From the NCBI GenBank assembly GCA_945878525.1, contig CAMCTU010000010.1:1-37425 (forward strand): 37,425 bases of DNA, in the 5' to 3' direction. Under the pieces are notes generated by a model that had not been told where the DNA came from, searched no databases, and worked only from the letters and a program-made list of their open reading frames with translations. This DNA is from Sphingobacterium thalpophilum. GTDB taxonomy: Bacteria; Bacteroidota; Bacteroidia; Sphingobacteriales; Sphingobacteriaceae. Shown here in pieces: positions 24,566-34,300 of this stretch; within the stretch, counting starts at the first letter, position 1; the number at the start of each line of letters is the position of its first letter. The position numbers were made by a program, and so were the translations under genes.

Positions 24566-26353
24566 TCAATCCAATTTTAATACTGCCATGAAGGCTGTCT
24601 GTGGTATTTCAACATTGCCTACCTGTCTCATACGCTTTTTACCCTTTTTCTGCTTTTCAAGCAGCTTGCGTTTTCTTGAAATATCACCTCCGTAGCATTT
24701 GGCGGTAACATCTTTACGCAAAGCTTTTACCGTTTCCCGGGCAATAATTTTTGCTCCGATAGATGCCTGGATAATAATTTCAAACTGTTGACGCGGAATC
24801 AATTCCCGAAGTTTTTCGCAGATTTTTTTACCGAAATTATAGGAGTTTGTTCTATGAATTAAAGAAGACAGGGCATCAACAGGTTCACTGTTCAAGAGGA
24901 TATCTAAACGTACCAGGTCAGACTGGCGGTAGCCAACCTGATGATAATCGAAGGAGGCATACCCTTTGGAAATTGTTTTTAACCGATCATAAAAATCAAA
25001 AACTATTTCACCCATTGGCATCTCAAAAATAAGTTCAACTCGATCTGAAGTAAGGTAAGATTGGTTGATTATGGCACCACGTTTCTGGATACAGAGCGAC
25101 ATGATAGGACCTACAAATTCTGATTTAGTAATAATATTTGCCTTGATATACGGCTCTTCAACATGATCAAGTTTACTTGGATCAGGTAGATCAGATGGAT
25201 TGTGTACGTCAATCTCAATACCTTTTGAAGTAAACGCTTTATAAGAAACGTTAGGAACAGTGGTAATTACTGTCATATCGAATTCTCTTTCCAGTCGCTC
25301 CTGTATTATCTCCATATGAAGCATTCCGAGAAATCCACAACGAAAACCAAATCCTAATGCTGCGGATGATTCGGGCTCAAATACAATCGAAGCATCATTG
25401 AGTTGCAACTTGTGCATGCTTTCACGAAGTTCCTCATACTCATCGGTGTCTACTGGATAGATACCGGCAAATACCATAGGTTTTACTTCCTCAAATCCTT
25501 TAATTGGTTCTGAACTAGGCTTATCTTTGTGAGTTATAGTGTCTCCAACCTTTACTTCACGTGCCTCTTTTATACCTGAAATTATATAACCTACATCACC
25601 CGTTTTAATTACATCTTTTGGTTTTTGAGTAAGTTTTAAAGTGCCTACTTCCTCGGCGATATAATCCTTATCGGTTGCAACAAACTTTACTTTATCGCCT
25701 TTACGGATTTCGCCATTAAGTACTTTATAATATGCTATTATTCCCCTGAATGAATTAAAAACGGAGTCAAATATTAGTGCTTGCAATTCTCCATCTGGGT
25801 TTCCTTTTGGGGCAGGAATGCGTTCAATGATCGCTCTCAAAATATTATCAACACCAAGACCGGTTTTGCCGGAAGCAGGGATAATTTCCTCGCGTTTACA
25901 ACCAATCAACTCTATGATCTGATCTTTCACTTCTTCTGGCATAGCTCCGGGAAGATCCATCTTGTTTAAAATTGGAATTATCTCAAGATCATGCTCGAGG
26001 GCAAGGTATAAGTTTGATATGGTCTGGGCTTGTATTCCCTGAGAAGCATCTACTATCAACAGTGCACCTTCACAGGCTGCTATTGATCGTGAAACCTCGT
26101 AGGAAAAATCAACATGGCCAGGAGTGTCTATCAGATTAAGAACATAAGATTGTCCGTCTTGTATGTAATCCATTTGGATTGCATGGCTCTTAATTGTGAT
26201 TCCACGCTCACGTTCCAAATCCATATCATCCAGCAATTGGGCCTGAGACTCGCGCTGGGTGATTGTATTGGTATACTCTAGAAGACGGTCAGCTAAAGTG
26301 CTTTTACCATGATCAATATGAGCAATTATGCAAAAGTTACGTATATTCTTCAT
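24566..26353 (-). CDS. lepA: Elongation factor 4 (ribosome back-translocase)
   Basis: A 595-residue translational GTPase that acts on stalled or mistranslocated ribosomes. The G domain begins [19 protein letters not shown] (P-loop AHIDHGKS), with [10 protein letters not shown], the DTPGHVDF G3 motif, the NKMDLP G4 motif and the PASGKTGLG region. Domain II, III and V sequences follow. The LepA-specific C-terminus contains [56 protein letters not shown] and [20 protein letters not shown]. The length is normal. It is divergent from pntAA across 187 bases and upstream of folD. Confidence 0.98.
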   Translation of the reverse strand: MKNIRNFCIIAHIDHGKSTLADRLLEYTNTITQRESQAQLLDDMDLERERGITIKSHAIQMDYIQDGQSYVLNLIDTPGHVDFSYEVSRSIAACEGALLIVDASQGIQAQTISNLYLALEHDLEIIPILNKMDLPGAMPEEVKDQIIELIGCKREEIIPASGKTGLGVDNILRAIIERIPAPKGNPDGELQALIFDSVFNSFRGIIAYYKVLNGEIRKGDKVKFVATDKDYIAEEVGTLKLTQKPKDVIKTGDVGYIISGIKEAREVKVGDTITHKDKPSSEPIKGFEEVKPMVFAGIYPVDTDEYEELRESMHKLQLNDASIVFEPESSAALGFGFRCGFLGMLHMEIIQERLEREFDMTVITTVPNVSYKAFTSKGIEIDVHNPSDLPDPSKLDHVEEPYIKANIITKSEFVGPIMSLCIQKRGAIINQSYLTSDRVELIFEMPMGEIVFDFYDRLKTISKGYASFDYHQVGYRQSDLVRLDILLNSEPVDALSSLIHRTNSYNFGKKICEKLRELIPRQQFEIIIQASIGAKIIARETVKALRKDVTAKCYGGDISRKRKLLEKQKKGKKRMRQVGNVEIPQTAFMAVLKLD

Positions 26354-26510
26354 TTAGGGCGTAAATATAGTTTATTAAGCGCAAATTTTATTTCAATAAA
26401 TGAGTTCAGCGTTCTGTTAATTTGAGCATCACTTTTAGTTATTTTATCGATTTTTTTTTAATTTCTTTATTACCACTCTCTCATAGCTAATTATTTTTTC
26501 TAATTTTGAG

Positions 26511-26518
26511 AATTATTA
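26511..26518 (+). promoter_or_regulatory. Putative -7 element for the pnt operon
   Basis: TAATTTTG fits TAnnTTTG and ends 22 bases before the pntAA ATG. It lies in the 187-base divergent gap with lepA. Confidence 0.45.
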
Positions 26519-26540
26519 ATTAAATAATATTAAAGAATTC

Positions 26541-27671
26541 ATGACTATTGGTATTTTGCTTGAACCCAACCCGGAGAAACGAGTTTCATTAATTCCAGAA
26601 CATATTTCAGTCCTGAAGAAACAAGAAATAACTGTATTAGCAGAAAGTAATTGCGGGGCGAACGCTTTTGCACCCGATTCACTTTATTCTGATCAAGGAG
26701 CAGTGATCGATTCCAGAGAAAATATTCTAAAGAAGGCAGATATCTTATTAAGTATTCATCCATTAACTGAAAATGATCTTGTAAAGGCAAGAAAATCTGC
26801 AGTGATTTTAGGGGTTTATAATCCACTCACTCATTTCGAAATGATTAAAAAATGGGCGGAGATGGGGTTTACAACTTTTAGCATGGATATGCTGCCTCGT
26901 ACAACCAGAGCTCAAAGTATGGACATATTGAGCTCTCAGGCAAATATTGCTGGTTATAAAGCTGTAATTTTGGCCGCTATGCAACTTCCTAAGTACTTCC
27001 CTATGTTCATGACAGCAGCCGGAAGTATTGCCCCGGCAAAAGTGATGATCCTTGGTGCAGGTGTTGCCGGACTTCAGGCAATCGCTACTTCCAAGCGCCT
27101 AGGTGCTGTTGTTGAAGTATTTGACACTCGTCCCGCAGTTAAAGAAGAAGTGATGAGTTTGGGTGCTAAGTTTATTGAAGTAGAAGGAGCTTTGGATGCT
27201 TCAAAAGCGGGAGGTTATGCAGTTGATCAAACCGAGGAATATAAACAAAAACAGCAGGCAAGGATAGCAGAGGTAGCATCTAAGGCAGATGTAATCATTA
27301 CCACCGCGCAGATCCCCGGTAAAAGAGCCCCAATATTGTTACCGGATAGTATTTTGGACAATATGAAACCAGGTTCTCTGATAATCGATCTCGCTTCAAT
27401 CACCGGGGGTAATACTACCAGGACTAAAGACATTGAAACAGTTGTCTATAAAAATGTAACTATTATTGGAAATTCAAATTTACAGGGCACTATGCCATCC
27501 GATGCAAGTAAATTATATGGCAAGAATATTCTAAATTTCCTCCAACTCATTATCGGAAAAGAAGGACAACTTAATTTAAATTTTGATGATGATTTGGTGA
27601 AAGGTACTTGTATTAGCTACAATGGGGAAGTTTGTAATGACAGAGTGAAGGATTTGACTGGGAATAAGTAG
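26541..27671 (+). CDS. pntAA: NAD(P) transhydrogenase subunit alpha, NAD-binding part (PntAA)
   Basis: A 376-residue soluble dI domain of proton-translocating transhydrogenase, which binds NAD(H) and passes hydride to the NADP domain of PntB. The N-terminus MTIGILLEPNPEKRVSLIPE is the alanine dehydrogenase/PNT N-terminal domain. RTTRAQSMDILSSQANIAGY follows. The Rossmann loop is LGAGVAGLQAIATSKRLGAV near residue 172, and VIITTAQIPGKRAPILLPD and MKPGSLIIDLASITGGN complete the NAD site. The transmembrane part is a separate gene (pntAB), so this is the three-polypeptide arrangement seen in some bacteria. First gene of the operon. Confidence 0.96.
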   Translation: MTIGILLEPNPEKRVSLIPEHISVLKKQEITVLAESNCGANAFAPDSLYSDQGAVIDSRENILKKADILLSIHPLTENDLVKARKSAVILGVYNPLTHFEMIKKWAEMGFTTFSMDMLPRTTRAQSMDILSSQANIAGYKAVILAAMQLPKYFPMFMTAAGSIAPAKVMILGAGVAGLQAIATSKRLGAVVEVFDTRPAVKEEVMSLGAKFIEVEGALDASKAGGYAVDQTEEYKQKQQARIAEVASKADVIITTAQIPGKRAPILLPDSILDNMKPGSLIIDLASITGGNTTRTKDIETVVYKNVTIIGNSNLQGTMPSDASKLYGKNILNFLQLIIGKEGQLNLNFDDDLVKGTCISYNGEVCNDRVKDLTGNK

Positions 27672-27745
27672 TAAATTTTAGGTAATAAGTTTTAAATAGC
27701 AAGTTTTATTATCTGCTTGAGTAAAAAATAAGTAAAACATAATAT

Positions 27746-28054
27746 ATGGATGAGATATTCAACTGGCTTGGCCAGCATCAGGACATGATATACATTGTTA
27801 TTCTAAGTGTATTTCTAGGAATTGAGGTAATTGGTAGAGTTCCCAGTGTTTTACATACACCTTTAATGAGTGGTGCTAATGCAATTCATGGTGTAGTTAT
27901 CATTGGGGCAATTATTGTAATGGGAAAGGCCGAATCAGATAATCTGCTTGCACTTATTCTGGGATTTCTGGCAGTAATACTTGGTACATTAAATGTCGTA
28001 GGTGGATTTGTTGTAACCGATCGTATGCTTGAAATGTTTAAAAAGAAAAAATAA
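27746..28054 (+). CDS. pntAB: NAD(P) transhydrogenase subunit alpha, membrane part (PntAB)
   Basis: A 102-residue membrane protein, the small dII part of transhydrogenase alpha. Three or four helices are readable: MIYIVILSVFLGIEVIGRVP, SGANAIHGVVIIGAIIVMG and LLALILGFLAVILGTLNVVG. The block VPSVLHTPLMSGANAIHG is the signature of the family and lines the proton channel with PntB. The protein ends RMLEMFKKKK. It lies between pntAA (74 bases upstream) and pntB (53 bases downstream), all on the plus strand. Confidence 0.95.
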   Translation: MDEIFNWLGQHQDMIYIVILSVFLGIEVIGRVPSVLHTPLMSGANAIHGVVIIGAIIVMGKAESDNLLALILGFLAVILGTLNVVGGFVVTDRMLEMFKKKK

Positions 28055-28107
28055 TAATTGATCCATCACATTCAGTTTAACTTATTCAACCTCAGAAATT
28101 TAGTATA

Positions 28108-29514
28108 ATGGTATTAAATATATTGATCATTTGTTACCTTGTTGGTTCCGTGACCTTCATAATTGGTTTAAAGATGTTAAGCCATCCGGAAAGTGCAAGA
28201 CAGGGTAATCTTATTGCTGCAGCTGGTATGGCTGTTTCTATCTTAGGCACAATTTTTCTATATGAAGAAGAGGGGTTAAAATTAGGGAATTATAGCTGGA
28301 TCTTTACTGCATTAATCATAGGTACAATTTTGGGTACAATTGCTGCTAAAAGAGTAAAAATGACGGCAATGCCTGAAATGGTAAGTTTGTTTAATGGAAT
28401 GGGAGGAGCCTGTGCTGCTTTGATTTCTATAGTTGAGTTTGATCACCTTTCACATCTCGTTCAATCCGGAGCTACTGCTGATCGGGGAATATTATTGATA
28501 ATATTTGCAGGATTAATTATTGGAACTGTTTCATTTTCTGGAAGTATGGTTGCCTGGGGTAAGCTAAATGGAAAAATCAAAGATTTTTCTTTTAAAGGTC
28601 AACACATAGTTAACCTTGTTATTTTCGGGGTAATTATTGCCCTGTCTTCTTACCTCATCATATCACTTGATACAGTAGCAAGCACGCTCTTCTATGTTAT
28701 TTTTGCATTATCAATTGTTTATGGCCTGTTTTTTGTCTTTCCTATTGGTGGTGCGGATATGCCTGTTGTGATTTCATTATTGAATTCATTTACCGGTGTA
28801 GCGGCAGCCTTCGGAGGTTTTCTTTATGATAATCCGGTAATGTTAACCGGAGGTATTTTGGTCGGTTCTGCTGGTACTATTCTTACGATTCTAATGTGTA
28901 AAGCAATGAACCGTCCTCTAAGTAATGTTTTAATAGGTTCTTTTGGGGGATCTTCTGCCAAATCATCTGGAAAGGAGCAGGGAGCATATAAAGAAATCAG
29001 CATCAGCGATTCTGCTGTAGTTATGAGTTATGCAAAACGGGTAATGATTGTTCCAGGATATGGTCTTGCTGTTGCACAGGCACAGCATGTATGTCATGAG
29101 CTCGAAAAATTATTGACTGATAAGGGAGTAGAAGTTAATTATGCGATCCACCCTGTTGCTGGGAGGATGCCAGGTCATATGAATGTTCTATTAGCTGAAG
29201 CAGATGTGGATTATGCCAGATTACTGGAAATGGAACAAGCAAACGAGGAGTTCCATTTGACAGATGTTGTTTTGATCTTAGGCGCAAATGATGTTGTCAA
29301 TCCTGCTGCAAAAACAGATCCAGGATCTCCAATTTATGGAATGCCGGTTTTGGATGTTGAGCTCTCTAAACTTGTGATTATTAATAAGCGAAGCATGAAT
29401 CCTGGTTATGCTGGTATCGAAAATGAACTTTTCTTTCAGCCCAAATCTTCCATGCTTTTTGGGGATGCAAAAACAGTACTTCAAAAGCTTGTAACTGAAA
29501 TCAAAACACTCTAG
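28108..29514 (+). CDS. pntB: NAD(P) transhydrogenase subunit beta
   Basis: A 468-residue subunit with an N-terminal membrane region (eight or nine helices, residues 1 to about 260) and a C-terminal NADP-binding domain. Membrane signatures include MTAMPEMVSLFNGMGGACAA and GADMPVVISLLNSFTGVAAA. The NADP domain has VPGYGLAVAQAQHVCHEL near residue 315, HPVAGRMPGHMNVLLAEADV, LILGANDVVNPAAKTDPGSP and NKRSMNPGYAGIENELFF. With PntAA and PntAB it uses the proton gradient to reduce NADP+ with NADH. Last gene of the operon. Confidence 0.97.
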   Translation: MVLNILIICYLVGSVTFIIGLKMLSHPESARQGNLIAAAGMAVSILGTIFLYEEEGLKLGNYSWIFTALIIGTILGTIAAKRVKMTAMPEMVSLFNGMGGACAALISIVEFDHLSHLVQSGATADRGILLIIFAGLIIGTVSFSGSMVAWGKLNGKIKDFSFKGQHIVNLVIFGVIIALSSYLIISLDTVASTLFYVIFALSIVYGLFFVFPIGGADMPVVISLLNSFTGVAAAFGGFLYDNPVMLTGGILVGSAGTILTILMCKAMNRPLSNVLIGSFGGSSAKSSGKEQGAYKEISISDSAVVMSYAKRVMIVPGYGLAVAQAQHVCHELEKLLTDKGVEVNYAIHPVAGRMPGHMNVLLAEADVDYARLLEMEQANEEFHLTDVVLILGANDVVNPAAKTDPGSPIYGMPVLDVELSKLVIINKRSMNPGYAGIENELFFQPKSSMLFGDAKTVLQKLVTEIKTL

Positions 29515-29542
29515 TTTAGTTGAAAGCTGAAAGTATAAAGCT

Positions 29543-29567
29543 AAATTTGCATTTATCTTGCAAATTT
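29543..29567 (+). terminator. AT-rich inverted repeat after pntB
   Basis: AAATTTGCA (29543-29551) and TGCAAATTT (29559-29567) are perfect inverted arms with a 7-base loop, 28 bases after the pntB stop. The stem is weak and only a short T-run follows, so terminator function is tentative. Confidence 0.4.
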
Positions 29568-29569
29568 TG

Positions 29570-29642
29570 ACTTAAGATTTAATCTTTAAGCTTTTTGCTT
29601 TAAGCTTTAAGCTTTCTGCTTTAGGTTTTCTACTTTAAGCTT
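29570..29642. repeat. Degenerate GCTTTAAG-type repeat tract
   Basis: A low-complexity stretch of imperfect repeats built from CTTTAAGCTTT, TTTGCTTTAAG and TTTCTGCTTTAGG. A near-palindrome CTTAAGATTTAATCTTTAAG begins at 29570. It fills the gap between pntB and the broken regulator gene. I see no coding capacity. Confidence 0.6.
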
Positions 29643-29643
29643 C

Positions 29644-29880
29644 CTATTCTGCTCTTTTCAGGCTATACTTTTCAATTTTACTGTATAAGTGGCTTCTCTG
29701 GATATCAATGTCATCAGCCGTTTTTGAAACATTCCAATTGTTCTTTTCAAGTTTATACTTGATATAATCGCGTTCGACAGAATCTTTATACTCCTGAAAG
29801 TTACTGAACTGATCAAAATTTTGTTGACAACTAGGTATTGCACCTTCGGTCCGTGATGTAAAACAAATCTCAATTAATTT
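29644..29880 (-). pseudogene. C-terminal remnant of a sigma-54-dependent (NtrC-type) activator
   Basis: One minus-strand frame reads FDQFSNFQEYKDSVERDYIK then KYKLEKNNWNVSKTADDIDI and QRSHLYSKIEKYSLKRAE before a TAG at 29644-29646. This is the Fis-type helix-turn-helix tail of NtrC-family activators, where NWNVSKTA and QRSHLY are the hallmark. Upstream the frame hits a stop at 29881-29883. In another frame YDIRCLNNLK resembles the GNVRELKNLIE end of the AAA+ domain, so the break looks like a frameshift in decayed sequence. The AAA+ and receiver domains are absent because rnpB lies 94 bases away. No start codon or complete domain remains, so it is a fragment. Confidence 0.8.
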
Positions 29881-29976
29881 TCAGGTTATTTAAACACCGA
29901 ATATCATAATTGCATTTGCACCAGAAACAAGATGGTGGAGAATCCTGAATCCTTTAGGTTTTATAAAATAAAAAAA

Positions 29977-30358
29977 TGCAAGCCTGTAAGCCGGGTTCTG
30001 TCTCCACACTAGGTGGAATCTATCATTTATCTGGCCGCGCAATTGCTTACGTGATCTAACGACCTACCCATCCCGGATAATCCCGTATGTACGGGATAAG
30101 GAAGCGAGCAGCTTCACGTCCGGGACCTATTTGGTCTTTCAACTCCTGGGGTTTACCGTATTGTATGTCACCATACAATACCGTGAGCTCTTACCTCACG
30201 TTTTCACCTTTTCCCCAAAACAAGTTTAGGGGTAGTATATTTTCTGTGGCACTTTCCGTCTCCAATTCGTGGAGCCTTCCCGTTAGGAAGCAGGATGCTC
30301 TATGTTGCCCGGACTTTCCTCTTTCCCGCAAATACGGAAAAGCGATAGAACGGCTTGC
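29977..30358 (-). ncRNA. rnpB: RNase P RNA (class A)
   Basis: The catalytic RNA of RNase P, which trims tRNA 5' leaders. On the minus strand it starts with GCAAGCCG, followed by the CR-I block GAGGAAAGTCCGGGC, and ends with ACAGAACCCGGCTTA before GGCTTGC. GCAAGCC at 30358-30352 and GGCTTGC at 29984-29978 form helix P1. An A then T-rich tract follows (29976 downward), which together with P1 can serve as the terminator. Length about 382 nt is normal for class A. Two lineage-style hairpins occur around 30081-30103 and 30157-30184. A TAnnTTTG element sits just upstream. Confidence 0.97.
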
Positions 30359-30362
30359 GTTC

Positions 30363-30370
30363 CAAAGATA
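30363..30370 (-). promoter_or_regulatory. -7 element of rnpB
   Basis: TATCTTTG on the minus strand ends 4 bases before the first base of the P1 helix, the position expected for a Bacteroidota -7 box. It lies in the 20-base gap between the M28 peptidase stop and rnpB. Confidence 0.6.
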
Positions 30371-30378
30371 GTGATTTG

Positions 30379-31281
30379 TTATTTAGGGTTTATGCGGTCT
30401 AGATTCTTATCAAGACTGATGATACTTTTAAGAATTGCCGTACTTGCCGAATAAAAGAAATTTGCATTTATATTATCAAAATCATCACTAGGCTTATGAT
30501 AATCATTATGGTCTTCAACACCAAAGTATAAAAAAGGTATATTCTCTTTGGCAAATGGACCATGATCACTTTGCATTGTCCAGTCATCTTTTCCCATATC
30601 CGGTTGATCATGGCCAAATTTAATACTGATACCTGTATTTTGATCTGCGTTTTGAATAATGTCCTTTATAGCCGGGCTTTTAAAAGTGCCGGCAGCATAT
30701 AATTCAGACTTGTCATTATGTGAAACCATATCAAGATTGATATTTAGTTTGATGAGTTCTCTAGGAATTGGGGGATTATCTAAAAAGGAATATGCGCCCT
30801 GTAAACCCATTTCCTCTGCATCAAAAGCGACAAAAAGAAGTGTGTTTAGGGGTTTATTTTCCATGAAATATTTCGCACTGGCAAGTATGACTGCTACCCC
30901 GGAAGCGTTATCATCAGCACCATTAAAGATCTCGGAATTATTTATTCCAACATGATCATAATGCGCGGATATAATGATTACATTTTCAGATTTCCCCTTA
31001 ATGTAACCTATCAGATTAATGCCCTGAATTTCTTCATTTCGTCTGTTTCTGAAGGTAAATGGATGCCTATAGTTTTGATTGTATGACTTAAGTCCAATTT
31101 CATCAAATCTATTTGTGATATAATCAGCCGCTTTTAAATTCCCAGTGCTGCCTGTTTTTCTGCCTTCAAATGAATCAGAGGATAATGTTTGAATATCGTT
31201 TAATAAGGTATTTTGATTGATTTTTTGAGCGTATAAATTATAATTAGATAATATTAACAATACGAGTGTGAGTTTTTTCAT
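30379..31281 (-). CDS. Secreted M28-family aminopeptidase
   Basis: A 300-residue exported zinc peptidase. MKKLTLVLLILSNYNLYAQ is a signal peptide. The two-zinc site residues of M28 are visible: His in ISAHYDHVG, bridging Asp in FNGADDNASGVAVIL, the Glu-Glu pair in FDAEEMGLQGAY, Asp in NLDMVSHND, and a late His in YFGVEDHNDYHKPSDDF. Such enzymes remove N-terminal residues from peptides in the periplasm or outside. There is no PA domain, so it is the short form. It lies 67 bases downstream of smc and 20 bases upstream of rnpB, all on the minus strand. Confidence 0.92.
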   Translation of the reverse strand: MKKLTLVLLILSNYNLYAQKINQNTLLNDIQTLSSDSFEGRKTGSTGNLKAADYITNRFDEIGLKSYNQNYRHPFTFRNRRNEEIQGINLIGYIKGKSENVIIISAHYDHVGINNSEIFNGADDNASGVAVILASAKYFMENKPLNTLLFVAFDAEEMGLQGAYSFLDNPPIPRELIKLNINLDMVSHNDKSELYAAGTFKSPAIKDIIQNADQNTGISIKFGHDQPDMGKDDWTMQSDHGPFAKENIPFLYFGVEDHNDYHKPSDDFDNINANFFYSASTAILKSIISLDKNLDRINPK

Positions 31282-31348
31282 TTTTTAATTTTACCGCTGG
31301 GATGAATTATTATTGTGGGAATATTTAACAGGCAAGGATTGTTCCAAT

Positions 31349-34300
31349 TTAAGCTACCTCGCGAATATCAACAGCCACGACTCTTGAAACGCCTTGTTCT
31401 GCCATAGTGACACCATAAATTATGTCAGTACTTGCTATTGTACGCTTGTTATGTGAAACAATTATAAACTGCGACTGATCTGAAAATTCTCTGATTATAT
31501 TATTGAATTTATCAATATTAGTATCGTCGAGAGGAGCATCCACTTCGTCAAAAATACAGAATGGTGCAGGTTTCAAGAGATAGAGTGAAAACAAGATTGC
31601 AGTTGCAGTCAGTGTTTTTTCACCTCCGGATAGTTGATTGATGGATAATGGCCGTTTGCCTTTGGGACGCGCAATAATATCAATGTCTGATTCCAATGGA
31701 TTGTTGGGATCAACCAAAAGAAGGTCACAGCTATCTTCTTCATTAAATAATGATCTGAAAACTTTTATAAAATGAGTCCTTACCTCCATGAATGCTGCCA
31801 TGAACTTTTCCTTTGCAGTATCGTCAATTTCTTTTATAGTTTGTAAGAGTGAAGATTTTGCTTCAGCCAGATCTTTTTTCTGTGATTGAATAAAATTATA
31901 TCGTTCATTCATTTCCTGATAAGCTTCCATCGCCATAGGATTTATTGCACCAAATTCATCCATTTGCCTTTTAATACGCTCTGTTTTTTCACGAATTTCC
32001 TGCTCATCTCCATCAAGTTGTGGATTTTCATCTTCATCCAGTAATAATGAAATGTCGACAGCAAACTCGACTGATAGACGTTCTTTCAAAGCATTTAAAT
32101 CCAGTTTAATTGCAGTTTTTTGGTCTTTTATCTCATTGAAAATTAGCTCAGCCTGTTCTTTATTGCGACGAAGTTGACTAACTTCTTCTTCCTTATCAGT
32201 GATTTGAACCTTTGAGGCATGATAAGCTTGCTCGGCATCATTAACAGCAATCTCCAATTCCTCCTTTTGAACATACATTCCGATTAAATCGTCATCAGAA
32301 TGATCAGCATTTTGCAGGGTTTCTTTTATTCCAGCCTGTGTTTTTTCAAGCTCTGTCTGATTTAATCCAATTCGCGACTCCAAACTTTGTTGTTGACTTT
32401 CACGATATTCAAGATCTTTTTCGATGGTAGAAACTTTATTTTGCTGCTGATGAAAGCGAATATTTTCCTGATTATAATTTTCAGACTTTGAATTTAAGCT
32501 CTCTGCGAGTTCATTATAACTTTGCTGGTCTATTTGAACTTGCTCCAGTTTAATTTGTCTATTGATTCTTAGCTCCACAAGAAGTGGTTCGGATGCAAGT
32601 AATTCATTGCTTATACTTACAATTTTTTGCTCTACGTCCTGTTTTCTATTCAGACTGTTTTCGATGAAAGCAAGATACTGCTCCTGCTTCGTTTTAACTG
32701 AAGTATAATCATTGTTCAACCTGTTGATTTCTAGCTGAGATTGCTGTAAGAAATCTTTTTGAGAGGAATCTATTAAATCTTTTAATTTAATTTCTTCATC
32801 AGTAATCGTATTTTTCAGTTTCAGAATTAAGTTCTCTCCATTATTAATGTCCTTTGAAAGTTTTTCAAGGTTTTTGGCCCTGCCAATACGTTTTCCTTCA
32901 AACAAGCCGACTGAACCACCCGACATTCCGGTTCTGGTTTTTGTAAACATTCCAGTCTTACTAAGAATAACTATCTGCTCTTCTGGTAGGGAAGACCGTA
33001 ATTCAATCTCTTCTCCTGACTGTAGCAGATAAACATTGTAAAGCAACATTTCACATAAAGGACGATACTTATTATCTGCATCTATTATTTCTAAAGCCGG
33101 AATCAGATCTTTGCGATCTGTTATAACTGATGTACTTTTATTAGCAACTTTTAAAGCTTCCAGAATGAAAAAATTAGCCCTGCCTCTCGAAGAATCATTT
33201 AATAATTGAATGGCCTGAACAGCTTCCGCCTGAGTTTCTACAACATAATGATTCATCACCGGCTCAAGGTAATTTTCAATGGCAATACGATATTCTTCCT
33301 TGCAGAAAAGGATATCAGAGAAAAGTGGTGTCTGTTTTGTCCAGCCTGCATTTTTTTTCAAAAAACGGATCGATTCAGGAAATCCTTCCAAATTATCTAT
33401 CATCGATTTGGTTAGATTATACTCGTTTTGTTTAGAATCGAGAATTCTGCCTTCCTGATTAAGGATTTCTTTTTTCTCCTTTATAAGCTCTGTGCTATTC
33501 CGGATTTGTAATTCTAATTCATCTTCAAACTCTTTTTTCAGTAAATAGTGTTTTTGCTTGGTTTGCAGCTGCTCGTTTAATTCGTAAATGACTTTGTTAA
33601 ACTCATTTAGCTCATTTTCCTTAGATTCTGTGTCTGCCATATTCCGGCTACTTTCCTGATGAAGTGCTTCTTTCTGGATGTTCAATATGGCAATCTCCTT
33701 TTCAAGCTTGTATACCTGATTCTGAAGTTCATTATTTTCAATGTTAAGTTTATCAAGTGATGATTTTGATTTTTGCTGTTCTGTCCTTAACTCGTTGATG
33801 GCTTTGTGTTGTATTTGAGTGGAAATGCGAAGTTTTTCCAGAATTTCACTTTCCTGTAAATGTTCTTCATTCAGCCGCTTCTGGTTGTAAAAAACATGAT
33901 TAAGTTGATTCTGGTCTTTTTCAAGCTCATCGTTAAGTCTGGTTTTTTTGTCCTCTAAAAAGCGTAATTGCTCATTCTTTAATTTCTTATCGCTTTCATA
34001 GGTGCGAATTTTAGCAATAAACTCATTGGTAGCTTTTTGTTGAATAGAAAGATTCCTCTCAAGATTCAAATTTTCAAGCTTCAGCTTCTGTAATAATGCC
34101 TCCAAATTGCTGATCTCAACATTGATTCCACTACTTTTTAGAGTATGCTGCTGCTCTTTATCTTCAAGCTGATTTAATGATTCTCTAAAGCCAATGATCC
34201 GATAGGATGCAAGATTAAGACTTAAAGTTTTATACTGTTCTTTGAGTCTATAATACCTTTCAGCTTTTTTTGCCTGATTTTCCAGAGTTTTCAGATTTTT

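Noticed and set aside
26541-29514. Split transhydrogenase alpha as a broken gene
   Set aside because: The separate PntAA and PntAB genes are each complete with normal ends; the three-gene form is a known arrangement.
29658-29873. 71-codon minus-strand open frame
   Set aside because: It overlaps the sigma-54 activator remnant in another frame. The recognisable helix-turn-helix sequence is in the neighbouring frame, so this one is a shadow.
30087-30371. 94-codon plus-strand open frame
   Set aside because: It runs antisense through the RNase P RNA gene, whose conserved core is unmistakable.
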